A DNA stretch of 32,723 bases from Chara braunii (GCA_003427395.1 BFEA01000249.1:1571095-1603817), one strand, 5' to 3'. Positions 1 to 10,599 are shown, counted from the stretch's first letter. Program-made: numbers and translations. Notes: a model not told the origin generated them from the sequence alone.

Positions 1-293
1 CCCGCCCCCGGCCCCGCACCAGCAGCTACCCCGGTCCCACGAGTGGTGGGTGTGGCCCGGGGGGTGTCCGGGGTGGGGCATAAAACCCCATTTTTGGGGT
101 TTAGCCCATATGGTGCGTGGTCTCGCTGCGCACCCCCCACTATTTTTTTATTTTTATTTTTATTTTTTTGAATTTTTTTTTTTTTTTTTTTGGGGGGGGG
201 GGGTCTGGAGCCGGGGTTGGGGGTGCCCACCCCCGGACCCCCGGACCCCCGCCGGGGCCCCGGGGCCAGGGCTCGACAACCCTGGGAGATGCT
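1..293. repeat. GC-rich and homopolymer low-complexity leader
   Basis: C-rich sequence, then a T-rich tract around 141-190, a run of G (about 191-202) and a self-complementary GGGGG/CCCCC block around 220-262. No tRNA-complementary primer site is visible before the gag start at 294. The 5' LTR and primer site of element A are therefore not recognisable here. Open frames crossing this block are not real proteins. Confidence 0.7.
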
Positions 294-1421
294 ATGAAGT
301 CTGCTGGACCAACAATTCAGACAACGACCGATGGGAATGGACCACCGAGTCCACCATCCTCTCCATCTCACTCTTCTCATTCATCTCTTTCTCCCAAATC
401 TCCTCTTTCAACAACTCCGGGTAAAACAAGCGCAGAACCGGAGAAGCCAAAGAAGAAAGAGAAAGTGAAAATGAAATTGCCTTTTACGTTTAGTAACAAG
501 AAAGATGAGAGCCTGTTGCTTTGGGTTGCTGAAATCCAAACGTATGTGAGCACCACCCCGGTCGAGCCGGAGTCTCAAGTTGCGTTCACTACCTCTTGCG
601 TGGGTGGTGAGGCCAAACAATGGGTGTTGGCCGAGGCTAATGCTGCGGGGTTGGAAGACATCGGAGAGTGGGCAAAGACCCTGACATTGAAACAGTTCTT
701 GGCAAATATAAAAAATCGTTTCCTCGATAAGACGACGGTCGATAAGGTGTTTGACCAGTTAACATCAATTGGTCAAAAGCATTGGACGTCGGTCGAGGCT
801 TTGTCCCGAGAAGTCGATCGATTACTGCAGGTCCTAGGATTGAACCTGCAAGACAGCCAAGTGTTGTACATCTACTCCCGCACGTTGCCTGGGCCCATCC
901 GGGGACACCTGGTGGCCGAAGCAAAGTCAGGTAAGTACAACTGTAGGCAATTTCGCAACCTTGCTCTGCAAAGGGAGCAAATGACTTCTCAAGTCAAAAA
1001 CTCCTATGCAGCCGTAGTTAAGTCTGGAGGAGGAGGAGGAGGAAGGTCGTACAATGGGAAACGAATTCTCTGGTGACAAAAGCGTCAGGACCACACCCTT
1101 GTCGTCTTTGACGACGACACAGTGGAAAAGTGACCATTAGAAGATAAGGACAACAACAGTGACTCCGGGAAGGGGGAAGTCACTATTGTTGTGGCCAATA
1201 AGGGAGGGCCACCCAGAAATGGAACAGGGAAGAAACCGAGACCATTTCCATGGCACCTTGGCATTGCCGACGGGAAGCCATGGTTAAAGATGGGAATGAC
1301 TTGCGAGACTTGGCAGGAGCGCATGGACAATGCGCAATGTCTTAAGTGCGGCACACCAGGACATGTGATCGCATATTGCCCTATGATCCGTAACCCAAAA
1401 GCGGGCAGCCAGAAGGAGTAG
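294..1421 (+). pseudogene. Gag of element A (capsid plus CCHC knuckle), broken
   Basis: Gag is the structural polyprotein that packages element RNA in cytoplasmic particles. I place the start at the ATG at 294 (MKSAGPTIQ), giving 260 residues to the stop at 1074-1076. Upstream frame is homopolymer translation. A Ser/Pro-rich N-terminus and a Lys-rich stretch lead into a retrotransposon-gag capsid fold, with GGEAKQWV, FLANIKNRF and LYIYSRTLPGPIRGHL segments, and the first piece ends in a Gly run. Coding sense resumes past stops around 1077-1190. A nucleocapsid zinc knuckle CLKCGTPGHVIAYC (CX2CX4HX4C, 1338-1379) follows, and the frame ends at 1419-1421. Confidence 0.85.
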
Positions 1422-1539
1422 CATCTCCTCCTACTGAGATTAAGGGTAAGGACGAACAAACAGGTAAGGCACCTACGAACCCTTCCTACCCTTGTTCTTC
1501 CTTAGCCCATCATCCAGACTGCCCTGACATTGTCTTATG

Positions 1540-1990
1540 TTTTGTCTCTCTAGACGACTCCCTTGATGAGCTAGGTAATGAATTGTTAGCCTTACGTAGC
1601 TCATGGGCTTGAAAAGCAAAGTTTAAGGGCGAATTATTGTTTGCAGATGTTGAAATCGCAAGGACACGAGTTGGTGCGTTGTTGGACCCTTGATCGACAA
1701 GGTCCTACATCTCCGAGAAGGCAACTCGCAAGTTGCATCTCGGAATGAAGGTGAAAGACTTGTCTCAACCTATCACGTCTATGTTAGCCGACAAAAGTAC
1801 GATCACTGTCTCTCAATACGTTGATCGTATTAAGTGTCAGTTCAGAACAAGGGAAGGAAAGAAGATTGTGCATGAGTTATCTTTCCTCAAAGAGAAGAAT
1901 CTGCCTTTTGATCTCATTCTGGGTATGGGCTGACACGAGGAAGCCAACCTGGATATCGATTTCAAAGGCAAGATTGTGCAACTTAAAGAT
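1540..1990 (+). pseudogene. Aspartic protease of element A, active site destroyed
   Basis: This aligns by eye with the intact protease of element B: VEIARTRVGALLD corresponds to VEVFRSRVGALID, followed by RSYIS, an LADKSTI segment and FDLILGM. The enzyme is a retropepsin that dimerises and cuts Gag-Pol. The catalytic D-S-G is here D (1685-1687), then Pro, then a TGA stop (1691-1693), so the active site loop is gone. A second TGA (1610-1612) lies upstream, and the conserved GMDW is GMG-stop. Non-functional. Confidence 0.8.
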
Positions 1991-2219
1991 GCACAATCTG
2001 AAATGAAACCAATTAAGTGATATCATAAGTCTAGCTCTGACTCTAGTTTGTCTTTTTGTTGTACGAGTTACCCAACTTTTCGTTCAATGGTTTCAAAGAA
2101 AAAGTTGGAACAGGAAGTCATGTTGGTATTGGTAAAGAAAACCGGTGAGTCTTCTTCTTCCTGCCCTCCAACTATTGAAAGTCTTCTTTCATAATATAAG
2201 GATTTGCAGCTTGAACCTA

Positions 2220-3602
2220 CCGGAATTACTGAACGTGCTATTAAGTACACCATTGAAATCATTCCAAGTAGTAAAATTCTCAAGGGCCCTATCTATAGAA
2301 TGTCTCCAGGGAACTTGAGGAATTGAAGAAACAACTGCAGGACCTTATCGACAAGGGATGGATTTGCCCTAGTTCATCTCCCTATGGTGCACCTGTCTTG
2401 TTTGTGCCAAAAAAGGAGGGTAAATTACGTCTGTGTATTGATTATCGAGGGTTGAATGTCGTCACCGTCAAGAATGTCGAACTGCTTCCTCGCATCGACG
2501 ACTTACTTAACCAATAGGGTTTTAAGTATTTTAGTAGATTGATTTGAAGTCTGGGTACCATCAGATCAAGGTGGAACCCGCAGATCAACACAAGACTTCT
2601 TTCCGGGCCAGGTATGACCATTACGAGTTCATGCTAATGCCCTTTGGATTGACAAATGCCCCTGCAATGTCCCAACGGTCAATGAATGAATTGTTTCGTC
2701 AATGGTTGGATCAGTTCGTTATTGTCTCAACGATATTCTCGTGTATAGTAAAAACTTAGAAGAACACGAGAAGCATCTTCATTTGGTGTTAGATAAGTTG
2801 CGAGAGGGCAACTTTAAAATAAACCCAAAGAAGTCTGAGTTCGCTAAGTCTGAAGTTTTATACTTAGGACATATAGTGAACCAAGATAGCCTTAGGCCAG
2901 AGGAAAAGAAAATATCAGCTATTAGAGATTTGACCACAACTTAAGTCTGTGACCGAGTTACGATCTTTTCTTGGCTTGGCAAGCTTCTATAGGAAGTTTG
3001 TCAGTAACTTCTCATTGATCGCTGCATCAATGAGAAGATTGTTAAAGAAAGGAACTATCTGGTTGTGGGATAAGGATTGTGAGTCTTCGTTTAAGAAGGT
3101 AAAGTATGCATTAACTAACTACCCTGTTTTGAAAATTGTTGATCCTTCTGTTCCCTTTACTACTGATGCAAGCTAGTATGGGATTGGCGCAGTCCTCCAA
3201 CAGAACGACGACAATGGTTACAGACCAATTGAGTTTATGTCCGCACGATTGCCATCAGAAAAGGTCGCCAAATCCACGTATGAAAGAGAATTGTATGATT
3301 TAGTCGGTGCGTTGGACACATGAAAACACTACTTGTTAGGGAGACACTTCACTGTATACTCAGACCACTCGACACTCAAGTGGATAAAGAGACCGCCTAG
3401 ACTCTCTGATAAGCTAGTACGATGGTCTGCATTCATTGACACTTTTGATTTTGAGTTTAAAACTATCAAACGAAAGTCTAACGTGGTTGTAGATGCATTG
3501 TCTAGAAGATGTGATTTCTTTGGTGCTATTGTCTCTTACCTAGATGTTGTGAATGATTTGAAAGATAGAATTCGTCAAGGATATGCCACTGACCCTATAT
3601 GA
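2220..3602 (+). pseudogene. Reverse transcriptase and RNase H of element A, broken
   Basis: RT fingers and palm are clear: [46 protein letters not shown], then the thumb and connection (LGHIV, SFLGLASFYRKFV). RNase H follows (FTTDAS, TYEREL, YSDHSTLKWI, VDALSRR). The YLDD catalytic box reads CLND at 2723-2734 and lies beyond a frameshift. Breaks include a frameshift near 2317, TAG at 2515-2517, frameshifts near 2540 and 2940, TAG at 3174-3176, and a TGA where a tryptophan codon is expected (HWKHYLLG) near 3322. These enzymes would copy element RNA to cDNA in the particle. Not functional. Confidence 0.88.
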
Positions 3603-3611
3603 AAACCTATT

Positions 3612-4529
3612 ATGGATGTCCTTGCAAAAGACCCAACTCTACTTCCCAACTATAAGGTAACCGATGGTTTGCTTTTCTTGTTAGACCAAACTGAACAAAG
3701 ATTGTGTATTCCTCACCAGGAAGAAATTAAAAGTCTGCTTATTGGGGAATGTCACGACGCTGAAGGTCATTTTGGTTTCAAGAAAACTTACGCCGAGGTT
3801 AGAGAACGCTTTGAGTGGAAGAGATTGAAAGAAGACGTACTAACTTATGTTCGTACATGTCTTGTGTGTCAGAAAAACAAACCCTCACACGAGAATCCAC
3901 TTGGTCTTCTGAAACCGTTACCGATTCCAAGTGAACCAGGTGAGTCTATCTCAATTGTTTTCATGAGCCTCATCAAAAGTCGGAATGACAATAGTCAAGT
4001 AATGGTTATTGTGGATCGTTTCTCTAAGTATGCAATGTTTGTTTCCTTACCCGCAGAAGCACGAACTGAACTTGTGATCCAAAAGTTTCAGATGCGATGG
4101 GTGACTGAGTTTGGTTTCCCTCTCTCCATTGTATCTGACCGTGATGCCTGGTTTATGAGTATGCCATGGCAAAAGCTGATGGAAGCATACGGTACACGTT
4201 TGACCATGTCGTCAGGACGACACCCTGAAACGAATGGACAAAGTGAACAGATGAACCGTTTGTGCCAGCAACTTTTGCGCGTGTATGTGAGACCCGATCA
4301 GATTGATTGGGATGAGAACTTACCCAAAATAGCAAGTGCATACAATAGTAGTGTCAATACCGCTACAGGGCGAACACCAAATGCATTGCATAAGGGATGG
4401 AAACCTAAGCGTCCCATTGATGTGCTGACAAGGGACCAATTCCTTAGGTTACCTCCAGGGACCCGGGAATATGCAGCATTGTTCCAAGAAGACATTAAGA
4501 AAGTAAAGGATAATCTAAAGAAAGTTTAG
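3612..4529 (+). pseudogene. Integrase of element A (zinc and DDE core), first catalytic Asp lost
   Basis: An open 305-residue stretch. The N-terminal HHCC zinc finger is complete (HDAEGH, then CLVC). The DDE core keeps the second Asp (IVSDRD) and Glu (HPETNGQSEQMNR), but the first Asp is Val: SIVFM at 3957-3959 where relatives have SIDFM or SMDFM. Integrase inserts the cDNA into chromatin using these three metal ligands, so this copy should be dead. The TAG at 4527-4529 replaces an expected Gln before the DRMIEQANKHRR linker that continues in frame. Confidence 0.88.
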
Positions 4530-4535
4530 GACCGG

Positions 4536-5009
4536 ATGATTGAACAAGCTAATAAGCATCGCCGACCATCGACATTCCAGGTAGGTGATCTCGTCTGGGT
4601 GAAGTCCAAAGAGTTTTCACTAGAAGAAGATGTGTCTCAAAAACTATTGCCTGTCTATTTTGGACCCTGGGAAGTTCTTAAAATAATTGGGGATGCAGAG
4701 GGACCGTCTTACCGAATTGATATTCCCCCTCACCTCAAAACATATCCTGTTTTTCACGCGTCCAAATTGCTACCTTATGTAGAAGGAAATGAGTTCCCAC
4801 ATAGACCGTCTATGATTCCGCCAGACATGGACGACGGATATGAAGTGGACAGAATCACAGAGCATGGGTACTTTTCTAGAGGTGCACGTGGACGACCTCA
4901 GAAGCAATTCAAGGTACGTTTCAAGTCTCAAGCACCATCTGAGGACAGATGGTTTAGTAAACGAGAACTACTTGAAACTGCTCCTGATATTGTCGCTGCT
5001 TATGAATGA
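4536..5009 (+). pseudogene. Integrase C-terminal GPY/F module and chromodomain of element A
   Basis: Direct continuation of the integrase after one TAG. It contains the DNA-binding VGDLVWVKSKE strand, the GPY/F-like YFGPWEV, and YPVFHASKL. A chromodomain follows: YEVDRITEH, then QFKVRFKS, then APSEDRWFSKRELL, ending TAPDIVAAYE before the stop. Chromodomains on chromovirus integrases steer insertion toward methylated histone H3. The aromatic positions here are Tyr, Phe and Trp, where a typical middle residue is Trp. The module is intact over 157 residues. Confidence 0.85.
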
Positions 5010-5040
5010 GGGTTAAAGTCTTAAATATTTCTGCGATGGA

Positions 5041-5063
5041 ACTCGAAAATGGGCCGGCAGGAA
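5041..5063 (+). other. Probable polypurine tract of element A
   Basis: A purine-rich stretch (GAAAATGGGCCGGCAGGAA) ends just before TGCAGTAACCC and aligns with the better-defined tracts of elements B and D, which are also preceded by ACCTCGAA or AACTCGAA. It would prime plus-strand DNA synthesis and fixes the LTR start at 5064. Confidence 0.55.
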
Positions 5064-6010
5064 TGCAGTAACCCTGTTCAGAAGTAGCCTGGGGCTCAAA
5101 ACTCATCCCTAGGAAACGCAGATCTGAGTTGCTCTGCACTGGGCTGTGTGACCAAGACACGCCTAGGCCTGAGTCTGTCGAGTGTGGCTGTGCGACCGAA
5201 CGCTGCATACAGGAAATTCAAGAGTCAAAGTCAACTGTAGAGTCAAAGGTACCGCACCCAGGCCCTTGGTTGGATACACTAACTTGTTGTGCGCAGGTAC
5301 CCAGATAGCATCCAGGGCGGAGGGAATTCGGTTTCATGCCAATTTGGGCCCTAATTCGCATTGAGATCTGGACGCTTGAGGGATATAGCATCCGGGGTCC
5401 AGACCCCGCGTCAACACTACATAAGAGCTGACTTCCTGGCTTTGACGGTCATTCAGTCTTGTGTCAATGCTAACTTCACGCGTTGACTTTGACGCTGGTG
5501 CGACGCTGCGACACTGGCTGTACGCTGGCTCTATGCTGGCATATGAGAAGAGACGGCGACGCACTGCTGGCAGGCATGGTGGCTGGCTGGCAGTTGTCTT
5601 CTTGGCATGATGACGTGGCAGTTGCCACGCGCCGCCGCTGACGTGGCTGCTGCCACATGTACTCTGACGTGGCGGGGCTACGTGATTGATAGTGCTGTTC
5701 TGATTCATCGTCACTTCGGAAGGAGATCAAGACTATGGGGTTATCGTAAATACGTACCTGGTATCTTGATGTCGACATTCTCCAGGTCGGTGATGAGGAC
5801 AGGCTGACGTGCCACGTGGCACATTGAGAGAGAACTTCAGATTTGTGTTCAGGTTATTGATTATGGAGGTGGAGAGAGAGGAGGGAGCCCGAAGCAGGAG
5901 TGGGCATTGTTGATTTCTCCCCTCTCAGTCTATTCTCCCCTCTATCTCCTTCGTTTGTGTATGATTTCCCATCTCATTCTATCTGGACACAATTTATGAT
6001 ATTTGACATT
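5064..6010 (+). repeat. 3' LTR of element A, right end uncertain
   Basis: Starts TGCAGTAACCC after the polypurine tract. No second copy lies in the window, so the end cannot be fixed by alignment. No protein-coding stretch is convincing in this interval. It contains tandem GCTGG/GACGCTG motifs (about 5490-5545), a cluster of TGACGTGG boxes, and a pyrimidine-rich stretch near 5920-5960. Element B is inserted at its right edge. Confidence 0.5.
5605..5821 (+). promoter_or_regulatory. Cluster of TGACGTGG (bZIP) boxes and a palindromic G-box
   Basis: TGACGTGGCA at 5611-5620, TGACGTGGC at 5639-5647 and 5665-5673, and TGACGTGCC at 5805-5813 running into the perfect palindrome TGCCACGTGGCA at 5810-5821. 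The first two are each followed by an inverted GCCAC, forming GTGGCA-GT-TGCCAC and GTGGC-TGCT-GCCAC. Such sites bind plant bZIP and bHLH factors. Their place inside an LTR suggests U3 enhancer repeats; activity is inferred. Confidence 0.5.
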
Positions 6011-6867
6011 TGCAATCAGACTCGTTCCCAAACACACTTTTCATGCATGTAAACAACAACGCAGCAAACTGGCGACATGCGCCCACACAAAACCCAGAGA
6101 TATGGCTTCCATATACGAGTTCATTCCCAACTGGCTATGGCGACTTCAGCGCCCAAACAACTCACTGTTTGGATCACCCTGGATATCCCACACGCGTCAC
6201 TCTGAACACTCGAACACCCACACACACACTTCCTGCTTATACAGCTATGGCAGCTATAGCTGCCTCTACCCTATCGCTATGCTAACTCCTCCTCTCTCGC
6301 CCACTGCGTCCTCCGGGCTCATTTGCAGACCTTCTTGCACAAGTCGCTGTGGCAGCGCTTCCGCATGGCTCACGCAGGAATGAATGAATGGCTGGGCGCT
6401 GCCTCTTAATTTATACTTCAAAAACTCGTTGGTCTGCCCTTTGCCATTGTCCCATGGTGCTCGCAGTCCCCCGTGGTACTTGCTGGACCGGACAGGGACT
6501 GACTGGACCTTACCGCTGACTGACTATGGACTCACTGCTATCCTACCAACGTCGTACTGCTATTGCACTGCAGTTTAGTCCACCACTTGCCTCGCTACTT
6601 GACCACTTGCCCACTTGCCCACTTCCCTACCTTCTAGAAGGACTACAGCTAAGCTTCTGGAACTCGCTAAGACTTCTACGCTATAGGTCTACAGATCGAA
6701 CCCCTGCTACCTACGGACCTACGACAGACCTACCAACTGTCTATGAATACATAGGTCGCAGGTTCAGCTCCCGGGGTCTACACAGATACTGTACACCGGT
6801 AGGGTGAAGTCTAGGGATCGAGCCCTGGGTATTGCATCTGCTACTGCTAAAGGTGAAAACCATTTCA
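6011..6867 (-). repeat. 3' LTR of element B
   Basis: Matches 14137-14992 almost throughout by eye, with scattered substitutions and small indels (for example an extra ACACACACC-type insertion in the other copy near 14293). On the minus strand it runs from TGAAATGG to TCTGATTGCA. A TATA-like box (TATAAATT, minus strand, 6408-6415) is present. Confidence 0.93.
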
Positions 6868-6880
6868 CTCCCGCCATCCT
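6868..6880 (-). other. Polypurine tract of element B
   Basis: On the minus strand GGATGGCGGGAG lies immediately before the 3' LTR start TGAAATGG. This is the expected place and composition for the plus-strand primer. Element D has GGGCGGCGGGAG at the same place. Confidence 0.85.
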
Positions 6881-6905
6881 AAATTCGAGGTCCTCCGAGA
6901 ATGTT

Positions 6906-7525
6906 TCAGTCCAAGGCAGGACCTTTACCCTTCTTGTCACGCTCATAAGCTCTTACTATATCGGGAGCTGTTTGTAGAAGTTCTGTTATGGTGAACCAGC
7001 GGCCGTCCTCTGACTCCTGATATGCAAACCGGACCTTATACTATTTCTGGGGACGACCCCTACCCCCTGTTCTAAACACATCCTCTTCTACAATACCTTC
7101 AATGTCATAACTTTCGTCCATATCCAGAGGGATCATAGATCGTCGTGAAGGGAACTGTTGGCTTGTGACACACGGCAACAACTTTGAAGCGTGAAAGACA
7201 GGATATGTGTGGAGGTGTAATGGGATCTCTATAGTGTAGGACGGTCCATCCTCTCCGCCCTTGACTTCTAGAACCGGCCACGATCCTCTATATGCAGGTA
7301 GTAGCTTCTGCGAGATGTTTTCCTCAGGTGCAAAGCCTTGACCCAGACTAAGTCGCCTACCTGAAACTGCGATGGGCGGCGGTGCTTATTAGCCTACTCT
7401 ATCATTCTATGTTGGGCCTTCCTGCGGTTCTCAACAACAGTTGCTAATTCTTTCTCATGCTGTATCGCAAACTCCCTGGTACCGGGCGGCCTGTGGATCT
7501 GGTCCCGGTTCAGTCTTTCGAATGG
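6906..7525 (-). pseudogene. Integrase tail and chromodomain of element B, broken
   Basis: Homologous along its length to the intact tail of element D. Readable pieces include PPGTREFA, KAQHRMIE, VGDLVWVK, GPSYTIEIP, YPVFHASKL and a chromodomain ending DIVRAYERDKKGKGPALD. Lesions are a TAG at 7394-7396 in RMIEQANKH, a short deletion with frameshift just after VWVK (the SKE residues are missing), and a TAG at 7041-7043 in the QKQYK strand. It would be the DNA- and chromatin-binding end of integrase. Confidence 0.88.
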
Positions 7526-8380
7526 TCAGCGCAGTCTAAAGGACTTGTGCAGCTCATTGGGAGTGCGGCAGGTGGATAGATGCACGCTGTTGTTGTATGC
7601 ACTAGCTACCTTAGGCAACATCTCATCCCAGTTGACCTGGTCTGGTCTAATGTACATGCGCAGAACTTGCTGTAGGATCTTGTTCATCTGTTCAGTCTGA
7701 CCGTTAGTCTCTGGATGGCGGCCAGACGACATTAACAACTTAGATCCATAGACTCTCATGAGTTCTTGCCAGTTCTGGCTGGTGAAACGACTATCCCTAT
7801 CACTAACTATTGACAATGGGATTTCATTCTCGCTAACCCAAAAGTAAAAAAACTTCTGTATAACTAAGTCTGTGCGTGCCTCTGCAGGCAAAGGAACAGA
7901 AACAACATACTTGCTAAAACGGTCCACTATGACCATGACTTGCCTCTTACCATGTCTACTCTTGACTTGCGTGTCCATGAAGTCTATAGACACTGAGTCT
8001 CCCGGCTGATCCGGAATAGGCAAGGGTCTGAGAAGACCTAGGGGCGCGCGTGTAGTAGACTTATTCCTCTGGCACACTTTACAACTGCGGACATACTCTA
8101 TGCAGTCATTCTTCATCCCTGGCCAGGTATATGCACGCATCAGGTTGGCTAATGTCTTCTGCCAACTGAAATGCCCTTCAGTATCGTGGCATTCCCCTAA
8201 AATCAAACTGCGAATCTCTTCGCTGTTGGGAACGCACAGGCGGTCAAACACGTTAGTCTTCTCAAACAACAATCCATTTGTAGTGCGGTAATCTGGTTCG
8301 GTCGTTGGGGCCTCTATAACTCTCTTTAGGAGGTCGCTATAAATAGGGTCCTGCGCATACGCTTGCTTTACTTTCTCCTG
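7526..8380 (-). pseudogene. Integrase core of element B, zinc finger and DDE intact
   Basis: The zinc finger has HDTEGH and CKVC. The DDE triad is complete: SIDFMDT, IVSDRDSRF and HPETNGQTEQM. The frame is continuous with RNase H upstream. It ends at a TGA (7526-7528) in the linker LHKSFRLR-stop-PFERLNRD, where element A has Arg. The likely change is CGA to TGA. The same stop occurs in element D. Translation stopping here would give an integrase without its DNA-binding tail and chromodomain. Confidence 0.9.
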
Positions 8381-9878
8381 CAGGTCTCTCCCTATATCCA
8401 GATAATGTACTATGGCTCCAAAGTAGTCTGATCTCCTACTCAGAGCGTCCGCAACTACGTTATACTTGCCCTTCAATGGCTTAAGCTCAAAGTCATATTG
8501 GTCTATCTCTGCGGCCCACTTAGTCAACTTCGGTGTCATCTTGGCCTGGGTCTTTAACCATCTAAGGGTCTCGTGGTCATAATACACTTTGAAGTGTCTC
8601 CCAAGCAGGTAATGCTTCCAATGGTCTAGAACCTGCCTGAGAGCGTAGAGTTCTCTCTCGTACGTCGAGGTGGCTACCTTCTCTGAGGGCATCCTCGCGG
8701 ACATGAACTCTACGGGTCTATAGCCATGGTCGTCATCCTGTTGCAACACGGCGCCTATTTGATACTGACTTGCTTTCGTGGTGACGACAAATGGCAAGGA
8801 CGGATCAACAACTTTGAGGACAGGATACTCTATTAACGCGCGCTTTAACCTCTTGAGCGCAGACGTACAATCCTTGTCCCATTGCCAGATTGCCTCTTTC
8901 TTAAGCAATCTGCGCAGGGGAGCGGCGATAGTGGAGAAGTTCCTCACACACTTTCTGTAGTAGTTGGCTAGGCCTAAGAATGACCGCAACTCTGTTAATG
9001 TGCGGGGCGTCGGCCAATCTCTGATCGCCGCTATCTTGTTGTCCTCTGGCTTGATGCCATCTCCGTCTAATACGTGGCCCAAGTACAAAACTTGTGTCTT
9101 GGCCCACTCACACTTCTTTGCGTTGATCTTGAAGTTAGCCTCTCTAAGCTTCTCCAAGACCTGCCTCAGATGACCCTGGTGCTCCTGGAGGGTCTTACTA
9201 AAAACTAAGATGTCATCTAAATAGACTACTACAATTTTTGTCTAACCATGGCCTAAACAGGTCATTCATACAACGCTGAAAAGTAGCTGGCGCGTTGGTT
9301 AGTCCAAAGGGCATTACTATAAACTCATAGTGCCCATAACGAGTCCGGAACGCAGTCTTGTACTGGTCATCAGGATGGACCTCTATCTGATGATAATCGG
9401 ACTTTAAGTCTATCTTAGAAAAATACTTACAACCCTGCACCCGATCTAAAAGATCGTCTATCCTGGGCAGCGGCTCAGCATTCTTCACTGTGATAGCATT
9501 CAAACCCCTATAGTCTATACACATTCTCGACTCTCCTTCGTTTTGGGGGACAAATAGGACAGGTGCTCCAAATGGAGACGAACTGGGCCTGATCCAACCT
9601 TTCTCAAGGAGTTCATCTAACTGCTTGCGAAGCTCCTCTAACTCTCTAGGGGACATCCTATAGACTGCTCCCTTAGGAGTTCTACTGCCAGGCTCTATCT
9701 CTATTCTGTGTTGGATGGGTCGCGACACTACTCCTGTCGGCGACTCAGTCAAGTCTTTGAATTCTTCCAGCAGCTTGGCTATGGTTGGATCTGTAGAACT
9801 ATCCTCTTTCTTGGCCTCAGTGACAGGTCTAACATAAACTACAAAGACCTGTTCCTCTAACTGCTCCTTTTTTACTAA
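8381..9878 (-). pseudogene. Reverse transcriptase and RNase H of element B, one frameshift
   Basis: RT motifs run [41 protein letters not shown], the active site YLDD (9212-9223), LGHVLDGDG and SFLGLANYYRKCV. A single extra A in an A5 run (T at 9235-9239 on the plus strand), just before YLDD, throws the frame; dropping one base restores WLDK into VVVYLDD. In RNase H the first catalytic Asp is Lys (VVTTKASQY, 8774-8776; relatives VVTTDASQY), while the TYEREL Glu, YYDHET Asp and ALSRRSD Asp remain. RNase H activity is probably lost even without the frameshift. Confidence 0.92.
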
Positions 9879-10595
9879 TCACGCGAACGCGGGAGCACTG
9901 AGACAGCAATGTGCCAAGGTGTTATCTACACCTGACACATGAAACAGGCGGGTGGTCTTTACCTCACCTGATGGACTCGAGAGCCTACACTCATGCTCTC
10001 TCAAATGGAGTGTGGCCCCTGCTGCCTCTCCCCAATCCATTCCTAACACTACATCAAAGGGAATGTCATCTTGTACGAGGAGAGTCAGGGAATGGAGAAC
10101 TTTTTCCACCTTCCCATCCTTCTCTAGGCGAAAATACGCTTGGCCTCCCTCTACATAGTCCTCAACACGCATTGTGCGGTTGTCTGCGAGGACACTGACT
10201 ATGGGGTCTGCTAACTTCTGGACTTTTAGTCCCAGCCCCAACTTCTTCAGCGCCCTACGGCTAATATAACTGCGGGTGGCCCCTGAATCTATAAGGGCCC
10301 CTACCCTACTCCTAAACACCTCTACGTCTACCAAGATCAACTGTCCTTTCATTTTGGCCCAGGCGGGCATCCTCTCCTTCAGTTCCTCTGCCACGCCTGT
10401 GAGGGAGGTGCCTAAAGAGATGCTAACACAAACAGTCTCCGGACAGCTATCTATGCACGGGCCTGCAACCTCTGCCATAGGCTCATGTGGGTTGGGAGTG
10501 TCATGTTCGCGCACGCTCACTTCTCCACATGGCCTTGAAGTAGGGGCAGTTGCGACCCCTACTGGCGGCTGCCTTTTGACGACTGAGCAGCCCAA
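9879..10595 (-). pseudogene. Aspartic protease region of element B
   Basis: Retropepsin with the catalytic loop intact: ALIDSGATRSYIS (D-S-G at 10281-10289), an LADNRTM flap-side segment and VVLGMDWGEA. It would process the Gag-Pol polyprotein. The frame ends at TGA 9879-9881, and the RT frame continues in phase directly after it ([19 protein letters not shown]), so this is a single in-frame stop inside pol. At the N-terminal side the frame differs from the zinc knuckle just upstream, which could be a programmed Gag-Pol shift or a lesion. Confidence 0.88.
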
Positions 10596-10599
10596 CGGG

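Larger units (their letters stand above)
294..6010 (+). mobile_element. Element A: degenerate Ty3/gypsy chromovirus lacking its 5' LTR
   Basis: Domain order is Gag, CCHC knuckle, protease, RT, RNase H, integrase, chromodomain, polypurine tract, LTR, which is the Ty3/gypsy (Metaviridae) order with the chromovirus C-terminal chromodomain. Stops and frameshifts occur in almost every domain and several catalytic residues are lost, so it is an old, inactive copy. The right boundary is uncertain: element B is inserted at 6011, and LTR A may end before that point or continue after 14992. Confidence 0.85.

Noticed and set aside
117-293. N-terminal extension of Gag A through poly-T and poly-G
   Set aside because: It translates homopolymers (Phe and Gly runs). 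The ATG at 294 gives a sensible Gag start.
6690-6850. tRNA B-box-like words (GGTTCGATCT, GGCTCGATCCC) in LTR B
   Set aside because: No matching A box at proper spacing and no cloverleaf; the words are part of the LTR sequence.
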